Origin: Prunus persica
Taxonomy: Eukaryota > Streptophyta > Magnoliopsida > Rosales > Rosaceae
Length of the DNA: 64,000 nt
Assembly (NCBI RefSeq): GCF_000346465.2
Contig: NC_034015.1
Coordinates: 20,026,462 to 20,090,461, forward strand
Direction of reading: 5' to 3'
Shown in pieces: positions 11,375 to 23,772 of this stretch. Position 1 is the first letter of the stretch. Each line of letters opens with the position of its first letter. The position numbers and the translations under genes are program-made. The notes below the pieces were generated by a model, which was given only the letters and a program-made list of their open reading frames with translations, searched no databases and was not told where the DNA came from.

Positions 11375-14320
11375 ATGGCACCTCCAAATGATTCTTTAAA
11401 TTCAATCCTCATCGTGTCCCAACCCGAGAGTTTGGAACAATACTTTGATCTTTCTAATGGAAATCTTAGTGTTAGAGGAGTTCCATTGCTCTCTGAAGTT
11501 CCAAGCAATGTCACTTTGAATCCCTTTTACTCAATCTGCCAGCCGTCTGATGATGTTCCACTTCCTCTGCTCCACCGTGTCGGTGCCTTGTCCCACAAGG
11601 GAGGGTTCCTTGGATTCAACAAGGAGGAGCCTTCGGATAGGTTGATAAACTCCTTGGGCAGATTTAGCGGCAGGGATTTTCTTAGCATCTTTAGGTTCAA
11701 GACATGGTGGTCTACCATGTGGGTGGGAAACTCTGGGTCAAATGTGCAACTGGAGACCCAATGGGTTCTTTTTGATGTCCCTGAAATAAAGTCCTATGTC
11801 ATAATCATCCCCATTGTTGATGGCTCTTTTAGGTCTGCTCTTCAACCTGGCACTGATGGCCATGTCATGATCTGTGCTGAGAGTGGTTCTACCCAAGTGA
11901 AAGCATCGAATTTCGATGCCATTGCTTATATCCATGCTTCTGACAATCCCTACAACTTGATGAAAGAGGCCTTTAGTGCTATTAGGGTCCATCTCGATAC
12001 TTTTAGGCTGTTGGAAGAGAAAACAGTCCCAAATCTTGTTGACAAATTTGGTTGGTGCACTTGGGATTCCTTCTACTTAACTGTAGAACCTGTTGGTATC
12101 TGGCATGGTATCAATGAATTTGCTGAAGGCGGTGTATCTCCTCGCTTTCTCATCGTTGATGATGGCTGGCAAAGCATCAATTTTGATGATGATCAGGATC
12201 CAAGTGAGGACGCGAAAAATTTAGTTCTCTGTGGGAGTCAAATGACTGCTAGGCTTCACAGGCTTGATGAGTGCAAGAAGTTCAAGAACTACAAAGGTGG
12301 ATGCATGTTGGGTCCCAACGCTCCTTCATTTGATCCGAAAAGGCCAAAGATGTTGATAGGCAAAGCAGTTGAACTAGAGCATGCTGAGAAGGCCCGTGAC
12401 AAGGCCATTCAATCTGGAGTCACTGACTTATCCGAGTTTGAAAGGAAAATTCAGAAGTTGAATCAGGAGTTGAATGAGTTACTTGGTGGAGAAGAAAGCA
12501 GTGTTTCTAATAATGGCTGTGAAAGAAGTCCTTGCGGGGCTGAAAGCTATGGGCTTAAGGCTTTCACAAGTGACTTGAGAACCAAGTTTAAGGGTTTGGA
12601 TGATATATATGTGTGGCATGCTCTTTGTGGTGCCTGGTCTGGTGTTAAGCCAGGTGCAACCCACCTCAATGCAAAGGTCACTCCCTGCATTGTCTCTCCT
12701 GGACTTGACGGGACGATGAATGATCTCGCTGTGGATAAAGTCGTTGAGGGTGGGATGGGACTTGTTCATCCGGACCATGCTAATCTTTTATATGACTCTA
12801 TGCACTCGTACCTTTCCGGAGTTGGTATCACAGGAGTCAAAGTGGATGTTATTCATGTAAGTCTTCTACACATCACCATTTTGATTTCTGCTCTGTGTTG
12901 TCTTGTATTGATAATCAAATTAATTGTGAACGCTTTATTTGTTCATATGAATTTTTCACGCAGACTCTTGAATATGTGTCCGAGGAATATGGAGGCCGTG
13001 TGGAGCTTGCAAAGGCTTATTACAAGGGGCTGAGTGATTCTCTTGTGAAGAACTTCAATGGGAGTGGGCTTATTTCTAGCATGCAACAATGCAATGACTT
13101 CTTCTTCCTTGGGACAAGGCAAATCTCTATGGGAAGAGCTGGTAAGAAAGTCTAAATAAATTGGTCTTAGTCTTGTGTACAACCTATATTTTCATTTTAA
13201 AAGTACCACATGAAATTCTTAATGAGATCATTCATGGATTATACTGTTTTTGCAACTTGCAGGAGATGATTTTTGGTTCCAGGATCCAAGTGGAGATCCT
13301 ATGGGAGTTTACTGGTTACAAGGTGTGCATATGATCCACTGTTCCTACAACAGCATGTGGATGGGTCAGATGATAGTCCCTGATTGGGATATGTTCCAAT
13401 CAGACCATCTGTGTGCCAAATATCATGCTGGATCCAGGGCTATCTGTGGAGGTCCAGTGTATTTAAGTGACTACGTCGGTAGCCATGATTTCGATCTCAT
13501 AAAGAAGCTTGTTCACCCAGATGGTACCATTCCCAAGTGCCAGAACTTTGCCCTTCCAACAAGGGACTGCCTCTTCAAAAACCCTTTATTTGACAACAAG
13601 ACTGCTCTCAAAATTTGGAACTTGAACAAGGTATATTGTGCCACTCAAATGTTACTTAAGTTTGGTATATCTTTGTTGGCTTGCTTGTTTATGTCCTTTC
13701 CCACATTCGATCGTTAAATGTTTTGATTTTTTTTTATACTTGTTTCATAGTATGGTGGAGTGATTGGAGGGTTCAACTGCCAAGGGGCTGGTTGGGACCC
13801 CAAGGAGCACAGGATCAAAGGCTATCCAGATTGCTACAAGCCAATCTTTTGTTCAGTGCATGTTTCTGATATTGAATGGGATCAAAACATAGAAGCAGCC
13901 TATTTGGGCAAGGCTGAAGAGTACCTGGTCTATCTCAACCAGGCTGATGAGCTGCGCCTTGTGACTCCAAAATCTGCTGCAATTCAAAGCACTCTCCAGC
14001 CGTCTTCGTTCGAGCTTTTCACCTTTGTGCCAGTCCAAAAGCTCAGCGATAGCATCAAATTCGCGCCAATTGGACTTACAAACATGTTCAACAGTGGAGG
14101 AACCGTCCAAGAGTTGGAGTACGAAAGTGAGGGTGAGTTTAGTGCCAAGATGAAGGTTAAAGGAGGAGGCAATTTCTTGGCCTACTCAAGTGGATGTCCA
14201 AAGAAATGTTATTTGAACGGTGCTGAGGTGGCTATCGAGTGGTCCGAGGGCAAACTGAACTTGAGTCTTCCTTGGGTTGAAGAAGCTGCTGGCATTTCTG
14301 AGTTGGGTTTTGTGTTTTGA
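11375..14320 (+). CDS. STS: Stachyose synthase (galactinol-raffinose galactosyltransferase, GH36)
   Basis: Four exons give 865 residues: 11375-12856, 12964-13141, 13263-13630, 13751-14320. The protein moves a galactosyl unit from galactinol to raffinose, giving stachyose, a transport and storage sugar. The GH36 core shows KFGWCTWDSFYLTV (224-237), DDGWQS (262-267), GVKVDVIH with the likely nucleophile Asp491, then DFWFQDPSGDPMG, PDWDMFQSDH and SRAICGGPVYLSD. A charged insertion of about 80 residues (roughly 308-390, coiled-coil-like) sits before YGLKAFTSDL. This insertion distinguishes stachyose synthases from raffinose synthases and is the main reason for the call; length also fits legume enzymes (about 850). 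The ATG at 11375 is chosen because MAPPNDS matches the family start; the frame is open to an ATG-less leader upstream. Raffinose as an alternative acceptor cannot be excluded. Confidence 0.92.
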
Positions 14321-15004
14321 TGTTAGATGCTACTGAATTACTTCCTTTTCATTTTCTCATTTTGTGGGACTGAACTTGGCACTTTTGCAGTTAGGAAAAT
14401 ATGGCAGAATGTATCTCCATATTCATCCTCTTTATTAAATGTATAGTCTCTAAAGATTGATTAATATAAATTCACCCCCCCTTTAACTTAAATATAATTA
14501 ATACCACAAATAGAAAATATTCGAAATACGGTGAATCATAAAACATACAATGAAATGAATCATCATTGTTTAACCTTCCATCTGTTATACATCACTTGTT
14601 TTCATCTCGAACCATCTCTTATTATGTGTACGTAGTCGGATTTCTAGTTGCATTATTTGTGTATGCATGCAGACAAATAAGATCGTTGGCCATTAAAATA
14701 TATATGTCTAGAAACAAATTAATTTGTTAACCTTAAGTTGATCGACGAAACCTTCCACAGTTATATCTGTTTTCAAATTGCGGCCAGAGAAAGATCAGAT
14801 CGATCACTACAGCCTTATGTGATAATTTTGTAATTATGTAGCGCGTCAGGGAAAAAAAAAACAAGAAAACAATATAAACGTTATTTAAGGCCATCTTTTG
14901 CATTGTGATGATTTAAGATCATGTATTGAGCAAAGCTTTAAATCTGAACCTCCATCTCTCTTAACTGCACTCTTTGATCATACATTCATTCCGAGACCAA
15001 TCCG
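14321..15004. other. Stachyose synthase 3' flank and first NPF1 promoter
   Basis: No gene. From about 14600 onward the sequence resembles 18460-19020, so it belongs to the duplicated NPF1 block. Shared landmarks are AGAAAGATCAGATCGA, TATTTAAGGCCATCTTTTGC and the stretch CTTTGATCATACATTCATTC just before the start codon. Confidence 0.6.
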
Positions 15005-17302
15005 ATGGTTGCAGTTGAAGAGATGGAGCTCTCTTCAGAGCAAAGCACGTCCACCCAACTGGTCACAAGCAAGAGGGGTGGCCTTAGAACCATGCCTTGT
15101 ATCATCTGTATGTGAAATCTCCTGTTAAAAGTGTTTGATATTAACTTACTCACGAATTAGCGCTTGAGTATATATGTATTTCTACTTTGAGAAGCAAAAG
15201 TTTATGTGAATTTCATACGTGCAGCAAACGAGGCATTGGAAAGGGTTGCAAGCATTGGGCTTCATGCAAATATGATCTTGTACTTGTTATATGAATATAA
15301 CATGGATGCCGCCACCGGAGCTAGTATCTTGTTCTTGTGGTCAGCCATATCGAACTTTACGCCTATCGTCGGGGCTTTTCTCTCCGATTCTCACTTGGGT
15401 CGCTTTTGTACTATCGCATGGGGATCAGTTGTTAGCCTGCTTGTAAGAAAATTTGCTCAACTTCTCCATACAATTAGTAATTTTTTTTTTTATACCAGAT
15501 TTATGAAATTATTTGCAGGGGACGACTATGTTATGGTCAACAGCAATAATTCCACATGCAAGACCAGTCCATTGCAACAACCCATTAAAAGAAAAATGTG
15601 TCTCAGCAAACACAGCCCAACTGATGCTTCTGCTTGCATCATTTGGTCTCCAGTCGATTGGATCTGGTGCGATCAAGCCATGCTCAATGGCCTTTGGAGC
15701 AGACCAGATGGACAAGCCAGACAACCCCAAGAATGAAAGGGTTTTACAGAGCTTCTTCAATTGGTACTATGCTTCAGTTGGAGTCTTTGTCATGTTTTCA
15801 GTGACAGCCATAATTTATGTTCAAACGCAATTTGGTTGGGTTGTGGGTTTTGGGATTCCTGTAGGCCTCATGTTCTTGTCCGCTCTTCTATTTTTCTTGG
15901 GATCTTCCCTTTATGTTAAAGTGCCTCCAAACAAGAACTTGTCTGCTGGCCTTGTTCAAGTGATTGCGGCTGCTTGGAAAAACAGACACTTGGCGTTGCC
16001 AGTGTCACCAAAGAATTTTGATGCATGGCATTGTATCAAAAGTTCAAAGTTTGCCACTCCAACGGATAATTTAAGGTACATGATCATGTTAAAATACTAT
16101 ATAGTATATTACTAAGGCTTAGCTATGATATTTTATATGCACACGTCGTAAATGATCTTTATATTTTCGACATACGTGTCACCAGAGAAATATCATGCAT
16201 ATAATCGACTCATACAATAATATTACTTGTGGCTTAAGTTTGCTGTCAATGACTTCATTTCTTTTGATTACATCGGCACGAATCAAATTCTTAACCTATC
16301 CTGATATTAATTTGTCTGGCCTCTCTCATCGACTTAGTCTAATTTGCAAATCTTTGGCTCCTTTTTTTAAGGTGCCTAAATAAGGCTTGCATGATCAGAA
16401 GTCCTGAGCAGGACATAGCTTCTGATGGGTTGGCCAACGATCCATGGAGTTTGTGCACTGTAAGACAAGTACAAGAGCTGAAAGCACTGATCAGAATCCT
16501 GCCCATTTGGTCTACTGGCATTATAATAGCGATGACGACCACCCAACACTCATTCGCTGTGCTCCAAGCAAACGCCATGGACAGGCACATCCTGGGCAAA
16601 ATCCAAATCCCAGCAGCCTCCCTTTCCACGTTTGCCGTTCTCACCCTGGTAATATGGGTGGCCATCTACGACCGGATACTAGTCCCGTTGGTGGCCAAGT
16701 ACACAAAAAGACCGCGTGGGTTTACCTTCAAGCAAAGAATAGGGGCAGGACTAGTAATCTCTTGTTTGGCCACAGCTGTGGCAGCAGAGGTTGCAAGGCA
16801 GAGAAGAAAGATAGCAATTGAGGCGGGTTTTCTGAGCAACCCAGGGGGTATAGTGAGCATGTCTGCCATGTGGTTGGTGCTACAGTACTGCCTGTCTGGA
16901 CTTTCAGAGGCTTTGAATTCAATTGGGCAGCTAGAATTCTACTACTCTCAGTTCCCAAAGAGCATGTCCAGTATTGCAATGGCTCTTTTGTCATTTGGGG
17001 GTGCATTTGGGAGCTTGCTTGGGAGTTTGGTTGTGAACATTGTGGATGATGTGACCAAAAAAGATGGTGTGAGTTGGGTTTCAAAAAACCTCAACAAGGG
17101 TCACTATGATTATTACTATTGGCTTCTTACTGTTTTGAATGTGGTAAATGTCTTCTACTTTTTACTGTGTGGTTGGTTATATGGGCCTTGTGAAGACAAA
17201 AATAATTGGGATGAGGAAGAAGAAGGCATGAAAGAGATGGAAGAGATGGAAAAATTGTCGATCAAGTCCGGCGAGTATGCGGTTGTCTACTCATCAGCTT
17301 GA
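15005..17302 (+). CDS. NPF1: NRT1/PTR family 1 transporter, tandem copy A
   Basis: Four exons give 602 residues: 15005-15107, 15225-15442, 15519-16075, 16372-17302. It is a 12-helix proton-coupled major-facilitator protein of the plasma membrane. The family motif ExxER/K is present as EALER in the first helix, followed by GASILFLWSAISNFTPIVGA and a typical FGADQMD and SFFNWYYASVGVF. The junction LRCLNKACMIRSPEQD in the central loop and the C-terminal half with QLEFYYSQFPKSMSSIA are typical of NPF1.1/NPF1.2, which in Arabidopsis are low-affinity nitrate carriers moving nitrate from xylem to phloem. Substrate here is inferred; NPF members also carry hormones and peptides. The start at 15005 gives MVAVEEMELSSEQ; the internal ATG at Met7 is an alternative. 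Copy B follows 1.7 kb downstream. Confidence 0.92.
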
Positions 17303-19027
17303 TTTAGCACATCATGTGTTTTTTCTTATATTTTCCTTTGAAGCACATCAGTAAAACTTGCTGAGCATAAAATGTATAGACTTACACAGATGTCAATCCA
17401 ATGAGTTTTATGCTTCGAGAAATGAATCTACAAATGGTTTGTGTATTTGAATTAAAATTAAATTTGATTTCCAGCTTGTCTTTGAGAAAATTCCAGGAAG
17501 CCAAATTGAAACTCAATCACTTTAAGACATAGTTGCTGAAGTAACTTTGTTTAGTAATTTTAACCAAGTGGTTTGGCACCCGTCATCTAAAAATAATTTC
17601 CTTAATGCCCAAGGAATTGTGGCCACAGAAGGATCAGCTCGAGAATTATAGTCTTCAGATTTGAAAATTTGACAGAATAATGAATCTGATGGATGGGGAT
17701 CATCAGCTTAGGGTTGGTTTGGTTGCCTGCAATTAGCTAGTGACATCAGATCATACCAGTCCTCACAAGCTTCTAGTAGTTTTTTTAAGTTGAAGTGCTT
17801 CAGAGTTGAAAAGCACTTGAAAGTTGAAAAAGTGCTTCACATATAATAAAATGGTCAAGAGACAGAGGAACAAAGGAAAGTTACTAATTCGGATTCTTCA
17901 AGGGCCTGCTTATGTGCAACAATCTTTACTGGTACAAAGCAGGTCTTCCTTTGACAAATAGTTACTGTTATAAATCAACTGAAATTTACATATACCCTTT
18001 TATTTATTTATTTATTTATTTAGTACAAACAATAGTCTAAACTATAGGAGAATGGGATTTCTCTCACACACACACAACTATGATGCCGTGAAGATTCTTT
18101 TTTCACTGGGGGCTAGACCCGTTTGCACCCTTTGTTTAACTTAAATGTTGATCACCGAACTCAAAGTAGCGCTTGACTGAAAACAAAGGGTGAAAAAAAC
18201 AAAGCTACACGCCTTCAAGTTTAATGTGTATATATATATATATTATTTTCACACTTTCACACTCAAAAGTACTTCACTTTAGTGGATCATGCATACAGAA
18301 AGTGATACAAATATTCCCATGAAAATGTATTTAACAACTACCTTGTTTACATCTATGCATATAAAATTATGTAAAGACACATTAATAATCATGATCAACA
18401 GTAATCTAGGTTATTTCAAATTATTAGTGATGAAAAGGCACAGCAAAAATTGTAATTAGCGGCTTGTTTTCATCTTGAGCCAGCATTCTGCGACAGTGAT
18501 GTAGGTTATTTCAAATTATTATTTGCAGTCGGATTCTGCTCAGTTGTATGTGCACGTAGACAAACGATAGTTGACCAATTAAAATGTCTTGAAACAAATT
18601 AATTTGGTCCGACCTCGAAACCATCCACGGTTATATCAATTTTGTATTTGTGGTCACAGAAAGATCAGATCGAGAATTATAGCATGCTGATGTTGCTGCA
18701 GCTGCTCAAAATACTGCTCTATTATTCTCTTTGGTGATGATAAACTCTATGCGACAATTTTGTAATTTTGTAGCGTCGGGAAAATATTGAAAACTAAATT
18801 AACATTATTTAAGGCCATCTTTTGCATAGTGCAATCCAAACTGGAAGATGCCGTGGCAGAAAACAAAATATAGTGAAAATGATTTGTTTTTTGGTTTTTT
18901 TAAATAGTAACAATGATTTATGATGATGATTGCTTAGTTGCTGTTGTCTTTGTCAAAGCTTTAAATCTGCCTGTCCATCTCTCTTAACTGCATTCTTTGA
19001 TCATACATTCATTCTGAGACCAATCCG
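17303..19027. other. Spacer between the NPF1 copies
   Basis: 3' flank of copy A (to about 17480), about 1 kb of unrelated AT-rich DNA, then the duplicated upstream block of copy B. It has a (TTTA)n tract at about 18000-18022 and an AT-dinucleotide run near 18227-18243. No gene seen. Confidence 0.55.
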
Positions 19028-21421
19028 ATGGTTGCAGAGATGGAGCTCTCTTCAGAGCAAAGCAAGCCCGCCCAACTGGTCACAAGCAAGAAGGGTGGCC
19101 TTAGAACCATGCCTTGTATAATCTGTATGTGACATCCCTTGTTAAGTATTTGATATTAACTTATGGACGGGTTAGCGCTTGAGTGCTTCTGTATATATGT
19201 ATAATGTATTTGTACTTTGAGAACCAAAAGTTTATGTGAATTTCATACGTGCAGCAAACGAGGCATTGGAAAAGGTTGCAAGCTATGGGCTTCATGCAAA
19301 TATGATCTTGTACTTGACATCTGAATATCACATGGAGAACGCCACCGGAGCTAGCATCTTGTTCTTGTGGTCAGCCATGTCGAGCTTCACGCCTATCATC
19401 GGGGCTTTTCTCTCCGATTCTTACTTGGGTCGCTTTCGTGTGATCACATTGGGAACAGTTGTCAGCCTACTTGTAAGCAAATTTGCTCAACTTCTCCATA
19501 CAATTAGTATTTTTGTGCCTACTTGTCACATACAAATGATCAGAATGTGCTTATTTGACTTTAGGCTTCAGAGATTTATGAAATTATTTGCAGGGGGAGA
19601 TTTTGCTATGGCTAACAGCAGTATTTCCACAAGCAAGACCAGTCCATTGTGACGACCCATCAAAAGAAAAATGCATCTCAGCAAACACAGGCCAAGTGAT
19701 GCTTCTGTTTGCCTCATTCGGTCTCATGTCCATTGGATCTGGAGGGATCAAGCCATGCTCACTAGCCTTTGGAGCAGACCAGCTGGACAAGCCAGACAGC
19801 CCCAAGAACGAAAGGGTTTTGCAGAGCTTCTTCAATTGGTACTATGCTTCAGTTGGAGTCTCAGTCATGTTTGCAGTGACAGTGATAGTTTATGTTCAAG
19901 TTCAGTTTGGTTGGGTTGTGGGTTTTGGAGTTCCTGTAGGCCTCATGTTATTGTCCGGTCTTCTGTTTCTCTTGGGATTTTCCCTTTATGTTAAGGTGCC
20001 TCCAAACAAGAACTTGTCTGCTGGCCTTGTTCAAGCGATTGCGGCAGCTTGGAAAAACAGGCACTTGGCATTGCCACCAAAGAACTTTGATGCATGGTAT
20101 AGTCCCAAAGGTTCAAAGTTTGTCACTCCAACGGATAATTTAAGGTACATGAACATAGATTGCATAATCATGTTTATTTTAGAAGTATAAGCTTATGGAA
20201 CTTAGGCTTAGCTATGATCCTTTATGTTATATTGTACATAAAAACCAAAACAAATGAAACCCATATTTGAGGAGGAACTTTTATATGAACCTGTTATAAA
20301 TGATCTTTAATGTCACACATACATGTCGCAAGAGAACTATCACATATGAAACCGGCTCATACAATAATGTTGGCTTAAGTTTGGTGTCAATAACTTAGTG
20401 TCTTTTGATCACATAGGAACGGATCAAATCCTTAACCTTTCCTGATATTAATTTCCCTAACTTTTCTCATCCACTTGGTCTAATTTGAATATTTTTGGCT
20501 CATCTAAGGTACCTAAATAAGGCTTGCATGATCAGAAGCCCTGAGAAGGACATAGGCCCTGATGGGTTGGCCAAAGATCCGTGGAGTCTGTGCACTGTTA
20601 GGCAAGTAGAAGAGCTGAAAGCACTGATCAGAATCCTGCCCATTTGGTCTAGTGGCATTATGATCGGGGCGACGATTGCCCAGCACTCATTCCCTGTGCT
20701 CCTAGCAAACACCATGGACAGGCATTTCCTGGGCAAAATCGAAATCCCAGCAGCCTCGTTTTCCTTGTTTGGCATTCTCACCCTGACAGTATGGGTGGCC
20801 ATCTATGACCGGATACTAGTCCCATTGGTATCCAAGTACACAAAAAGGCCGCGTGGGTTTAGCTTCAAGCAAAGAATTGGGGCAGGACTAGTAATCTCTT
20901 GTTTGGCCACAGCTGCTGCAGCAGAGGTTGAGAGGCAGAGAAGAAAAACAGCAATTCAGGAGGGTTTTCTGAGCAATCCAAAGGGTGTAGTGAGCATGTC
21001 TGCCAATTGGCTAGTGCTACAGCACTGCCTCACTGGACTTGCAGAGGCTTTGAATGCAATTGGGCAGCTAGAATTCTACTACTCTCAGTTCCCAAAGAGC
21101 ATGTCCAGTATTGCAGTGGCTCTTTTGTCACTTGGGTTTGGATTTGGGAGCTTGGTCGGGAGTTTGGTTGTGAGCATTTTGGATGATGTGACCAAAAAAT
21201 ATGGTGTGAGCTGGATTTCAAGTGACCTCAACAGGGCTCACTATGATTATTACTATTGGCTTCTTACTGCTATGAGTGTGGTAAACTTCTTCTACTTTTT
21301 ACTGTGTAGTTGGTTATATGGGCATTGTGAGGACAAGAAGATTTGGGATGAGAGCGAGGGCACAAAAGAGATGGAAGATTTGTCAAAGTCCGGCGAGTAT
21401 GCGGTTATCTTCTCTGCTTGA
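19028..21421 (+). CDS. NPF1: NRT1/PTR family 1 transporter, tandem copy B
   Basis: Four exons give 592 residues: 19028-19124, 19255-19472, 19594-20144, 20509-21421. Structure and splice phases are the same as in copy A. Notable differences: EALEK instead of EALER in the proton-coupling motif (both forms occur in the family), MVAEMELSSEQ at the start, FGADQLD instead of FGADQMD, LRYLNKACMIRSPEKD at the last junction, and a C-terminal tail ten residues shorter in total. All exons are open and all borders are GT..AG, so both copies look functional. Proposed role is nitrate (or related solute) transport across the plasma membrane as for copy A; whether the two differ in expression or substrate cannot be read here. 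Confidence 0.92.
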
Positions 21422-21849
21422 TTTTGATACAATAGATATTGGAGAAGAGGAATTCGAACATTGAACTACAAACCCCTTGCATATTCTCTGTTTAGTTTAG
21501 CTCATGTGTTCTCATTTTTTTGAAATGTTTGCACACTAGTAAAACTTGATGAGCATTAAATGTAGACTTACACATCCAATGACTATTATGATTTGAGAAT
21601 TTGAGTCTACACATGGTTTGTGTATTTGAATTAAAATCAAGTTGGTTCCAACTTGTTATGCGTGGACCGAATTTTCAGTTTTACATTCTCAGTTAAGCAA
21701 ATCCCGGAGAGCAGAATTTTTACTTGCTTAGTTGAGTAGATTGGCATTGTTTCTCTATGTAGAGTGTCGCAAGGTGTCTATTGGTAGTCTGAATTTCTAT
21801 TAGGGCCTAATATCCTTTTTGCTTATGGGCTTTAATGAATTAATTCTTA
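21422..21849. other. 3' flank of NPF1 copy B
   Basis: The first 240 bases are the downstream part of the duplicated block. No gene. The region ends at the TTA target duplication of the MITE (21847-21849). Confidence 0.5.
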
Positions 21850-22280
21850 GAGCACTTCCACTCATGGTGTTATGACAAAGGGTAAGGGCAAGTAAAGGCA
21901 GACACTATTCATGTGAATAGTGCTTTTCCTAGCTTTTTTGTTGTTTTTTTTCCATCAATTGCCATGGCAATCCAAAGGCAATTACTATTCACATGAGATT
22001 AATAATAATAATTAAATAAAAAGGTTAGGTATGTATTTAAAAAAAAAAGATTCTAAATTTTTTGATAATTTTTCAGAATTTTTTTTCAATTTAAAATATT
22101 TTTTTCTTCACTAACGTCAGCGCCCTCAAGCAACAGCTTGAGTTGTTCTTGTCTTTGGGCCTGCCCCCAATTTTCATGAAGTCCACCATCTGCTCAGGCT
22201 AGATTTGTGCGGTAGAGTAGGTTTCTTCAACCTGGGAAGGGGGGCTTTTTGCCCAGGAGGGCACTGCAGTGGAAGTGCTC
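21850..22280. mobile_element. Tourist-like (PIF/Harbinger) MITE, 431 bp
   Basis: The terminal inverted repeat GAGCACTTCCACT is perfect over 13 bases at the left end (21850-21862) and the right end (AGTGGAAGTGCTC, 22268-22280). The trinucleotide TTA flanks it on both sides (21847-21849 and 22281-22283), the hallmark target duplication of PIF/Harbinger elements. It has no coding capacity. Confidence 0.8.
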
Positions 22281-22299
22281 TTAGGGAAAAAAGGAAGAA

Positions 22300-22720
22300 A
22301 AGAAACCCACGCGATTAAATTTTCAGGTCTTTTTCGGGTCAATTCGCCATTACTTGTTTAATAAACGGGTAGGTTTCGAGTCAACCTACTAAAATACCTC
22401 TGTAACCTGTTTAACAAAACGATTCATGGTGAGTCAACCTGCCGACCCGCTAACTCAGTAAAATACCTATTTAACCCACCAAATACTCGTGTAACTTGCC
22501 AATCCGCCAACTTGTTTATTTTATTATTATTATTATTTTTTTTAATGTCTTTTAGTTGCTACCACTTAGCATGTCAACTCGATACACAACTCGAAACCCA
22601 CTCGAGAAATTAGCTGGTCAACTCGACACGACACGTTTATTAAATGGGTCAGATTTGGGTTGAGCATTCTTAACACGTATGATCTTGATATGACGCGAAC
22701 CCGATACATATTAATTATTA
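22300..22720. repeat. Degenerate repeat rich in CGGGT/AACCCG-type motifs
   Basis: A stretch with recurring short motifs such as CAACTCG, AAATACCT, AACCCG and GGGTCA, including ACTCGACACGACACG. This texture is common in decayed retroelement LTRs of plants. No ends or duplication could be found, so the class is uncertain. Confidence 0.4.
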
Positions 22721-22940
22721 AATATTCTTTAATTTGATGGATTTTTTGCAGAGATGATCTTTAAATTGTAATTTTTAAAATAAATTATTTTAATTATAAT
22801 TTATGTATAGTGAAATTCTCTAATCATAACATTACATACATGGAATGTACTTAATTTCATCATTATTATCATTTATTTTCTTCACAAATTCAACTACCTA
22901 CAAGTTTGGCACCTGATTTTTTTTCTTTTTCTAATACCTA

Positions 22941-23327
22941 TAAGAGCTCGTTTGGTTCAATGTTTAGAAACTTAATAATGGATAGGAAACTGTATTTTCA
23001 TGTTTGGTAAGCCCACTCTCGATAATGGAATGTCCTTGGCTCATATTGGGAATCTTTTTCCCATGGGAAAACATGTAATGCCCTTTTAAAGATTAAATTA
23101 CCCATATTCTAATTTTCAAATACTACTTTTCATTGATAACTTTGAATGATTAGAAAACTTAACAACTCCATTCCTAATCTTGTACAAATCAAACATGGAA
23201 ATAAGAGAAATTACCTTCGCTGGTCTTCATTTCCCAACATTCCCGATACGAGAATGAACATCTTCCATATTCATCTCCCATTGTTCATTCCACAAACCGG
23301 CGTGTCTGCATGCAATGTTATACCCCA
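22941..23327. other. Possible left end of a decayed MITE
   Basis: GAGCTCGTTTGGTTCA at 22944-22959 resembles the end of the element at 32368-32834. No good matching right end is seen; the rest is AT-rich with no gene. Confidence 0.35.
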
Positions 23328-23770
23328 GTAGGGATGACATAAATCCTCATCGAATCGGGTCCCCAACTCTAATGAGGGGATATTTCAGGGGAAAATAAGA
23401 GGATGGTACGGGGATCTCCAAATTTATAAAATCCTCAATTGGGAACGGGCCAGGGATGGTATTGTTATTCTCATCTCTGAACATGGCCCGAAAAGTAATA
23501 TATTTATCTTTAGGTAGTTTATAATATAATATAACCATGCATGATTATATAATATAATATATATTTAGTTTTGTCAAATTAAATTGAGATTATTTTGAGT
23601 CAATGAGTTGAATTTTATAATTCAATTAAATGAAATTTAGTTAAAAGATAATTTAAGGTGAAAAATTAGTGTTACAATATATGATTAATATTTTTGAAAA
23701 ATAAAAATTGGGGATTCGGGGTGAGTTTTGGAGGTAGCTCCCCGACGAGGCCGGGAATTCCCCAAAAATT
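23328..23770. mobile_element. Fragment of a non-autonomous hAT-like element
   Basis: Starts with TAGGGATGACA and contains GGGTCCCCAAC, GGGGATATTTC, CAATTGGGAACGGG, GGGGATTCGGGG and CTCCCCGACGAGGCCGGG, a GGGGA/TCCCC-rich texture familiar from plant hAT-related non-autonomous repeats. No right terminal repeat or target duplication is seen, so this is called a fragment on texture alone. Confidence 0.45.
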
Positions 23771-23772
23771 CT

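Larger units (their letters stand above)
14605..21660 (+). repeat. Tandem segmental duplication carrying the two NPF1 genes
   Basis: Unit A is about 14605-17480 and unit B about 18465-21660. Similarity extends beyond the coding exons: upstream for about 400 bp and downstream for about 180 bp (for example GTAAAACTTG followed by GAGCAT, and TGGTTTGTGTATTTGAATTA). Exon lengths are identical for exon 2 (218) and close elsewhere (103/97, 557/551, 931/913). The introns are more divergent, and unit-B intron 2 carries an extra stretch near 19515-19570. Confidence 0.85.
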
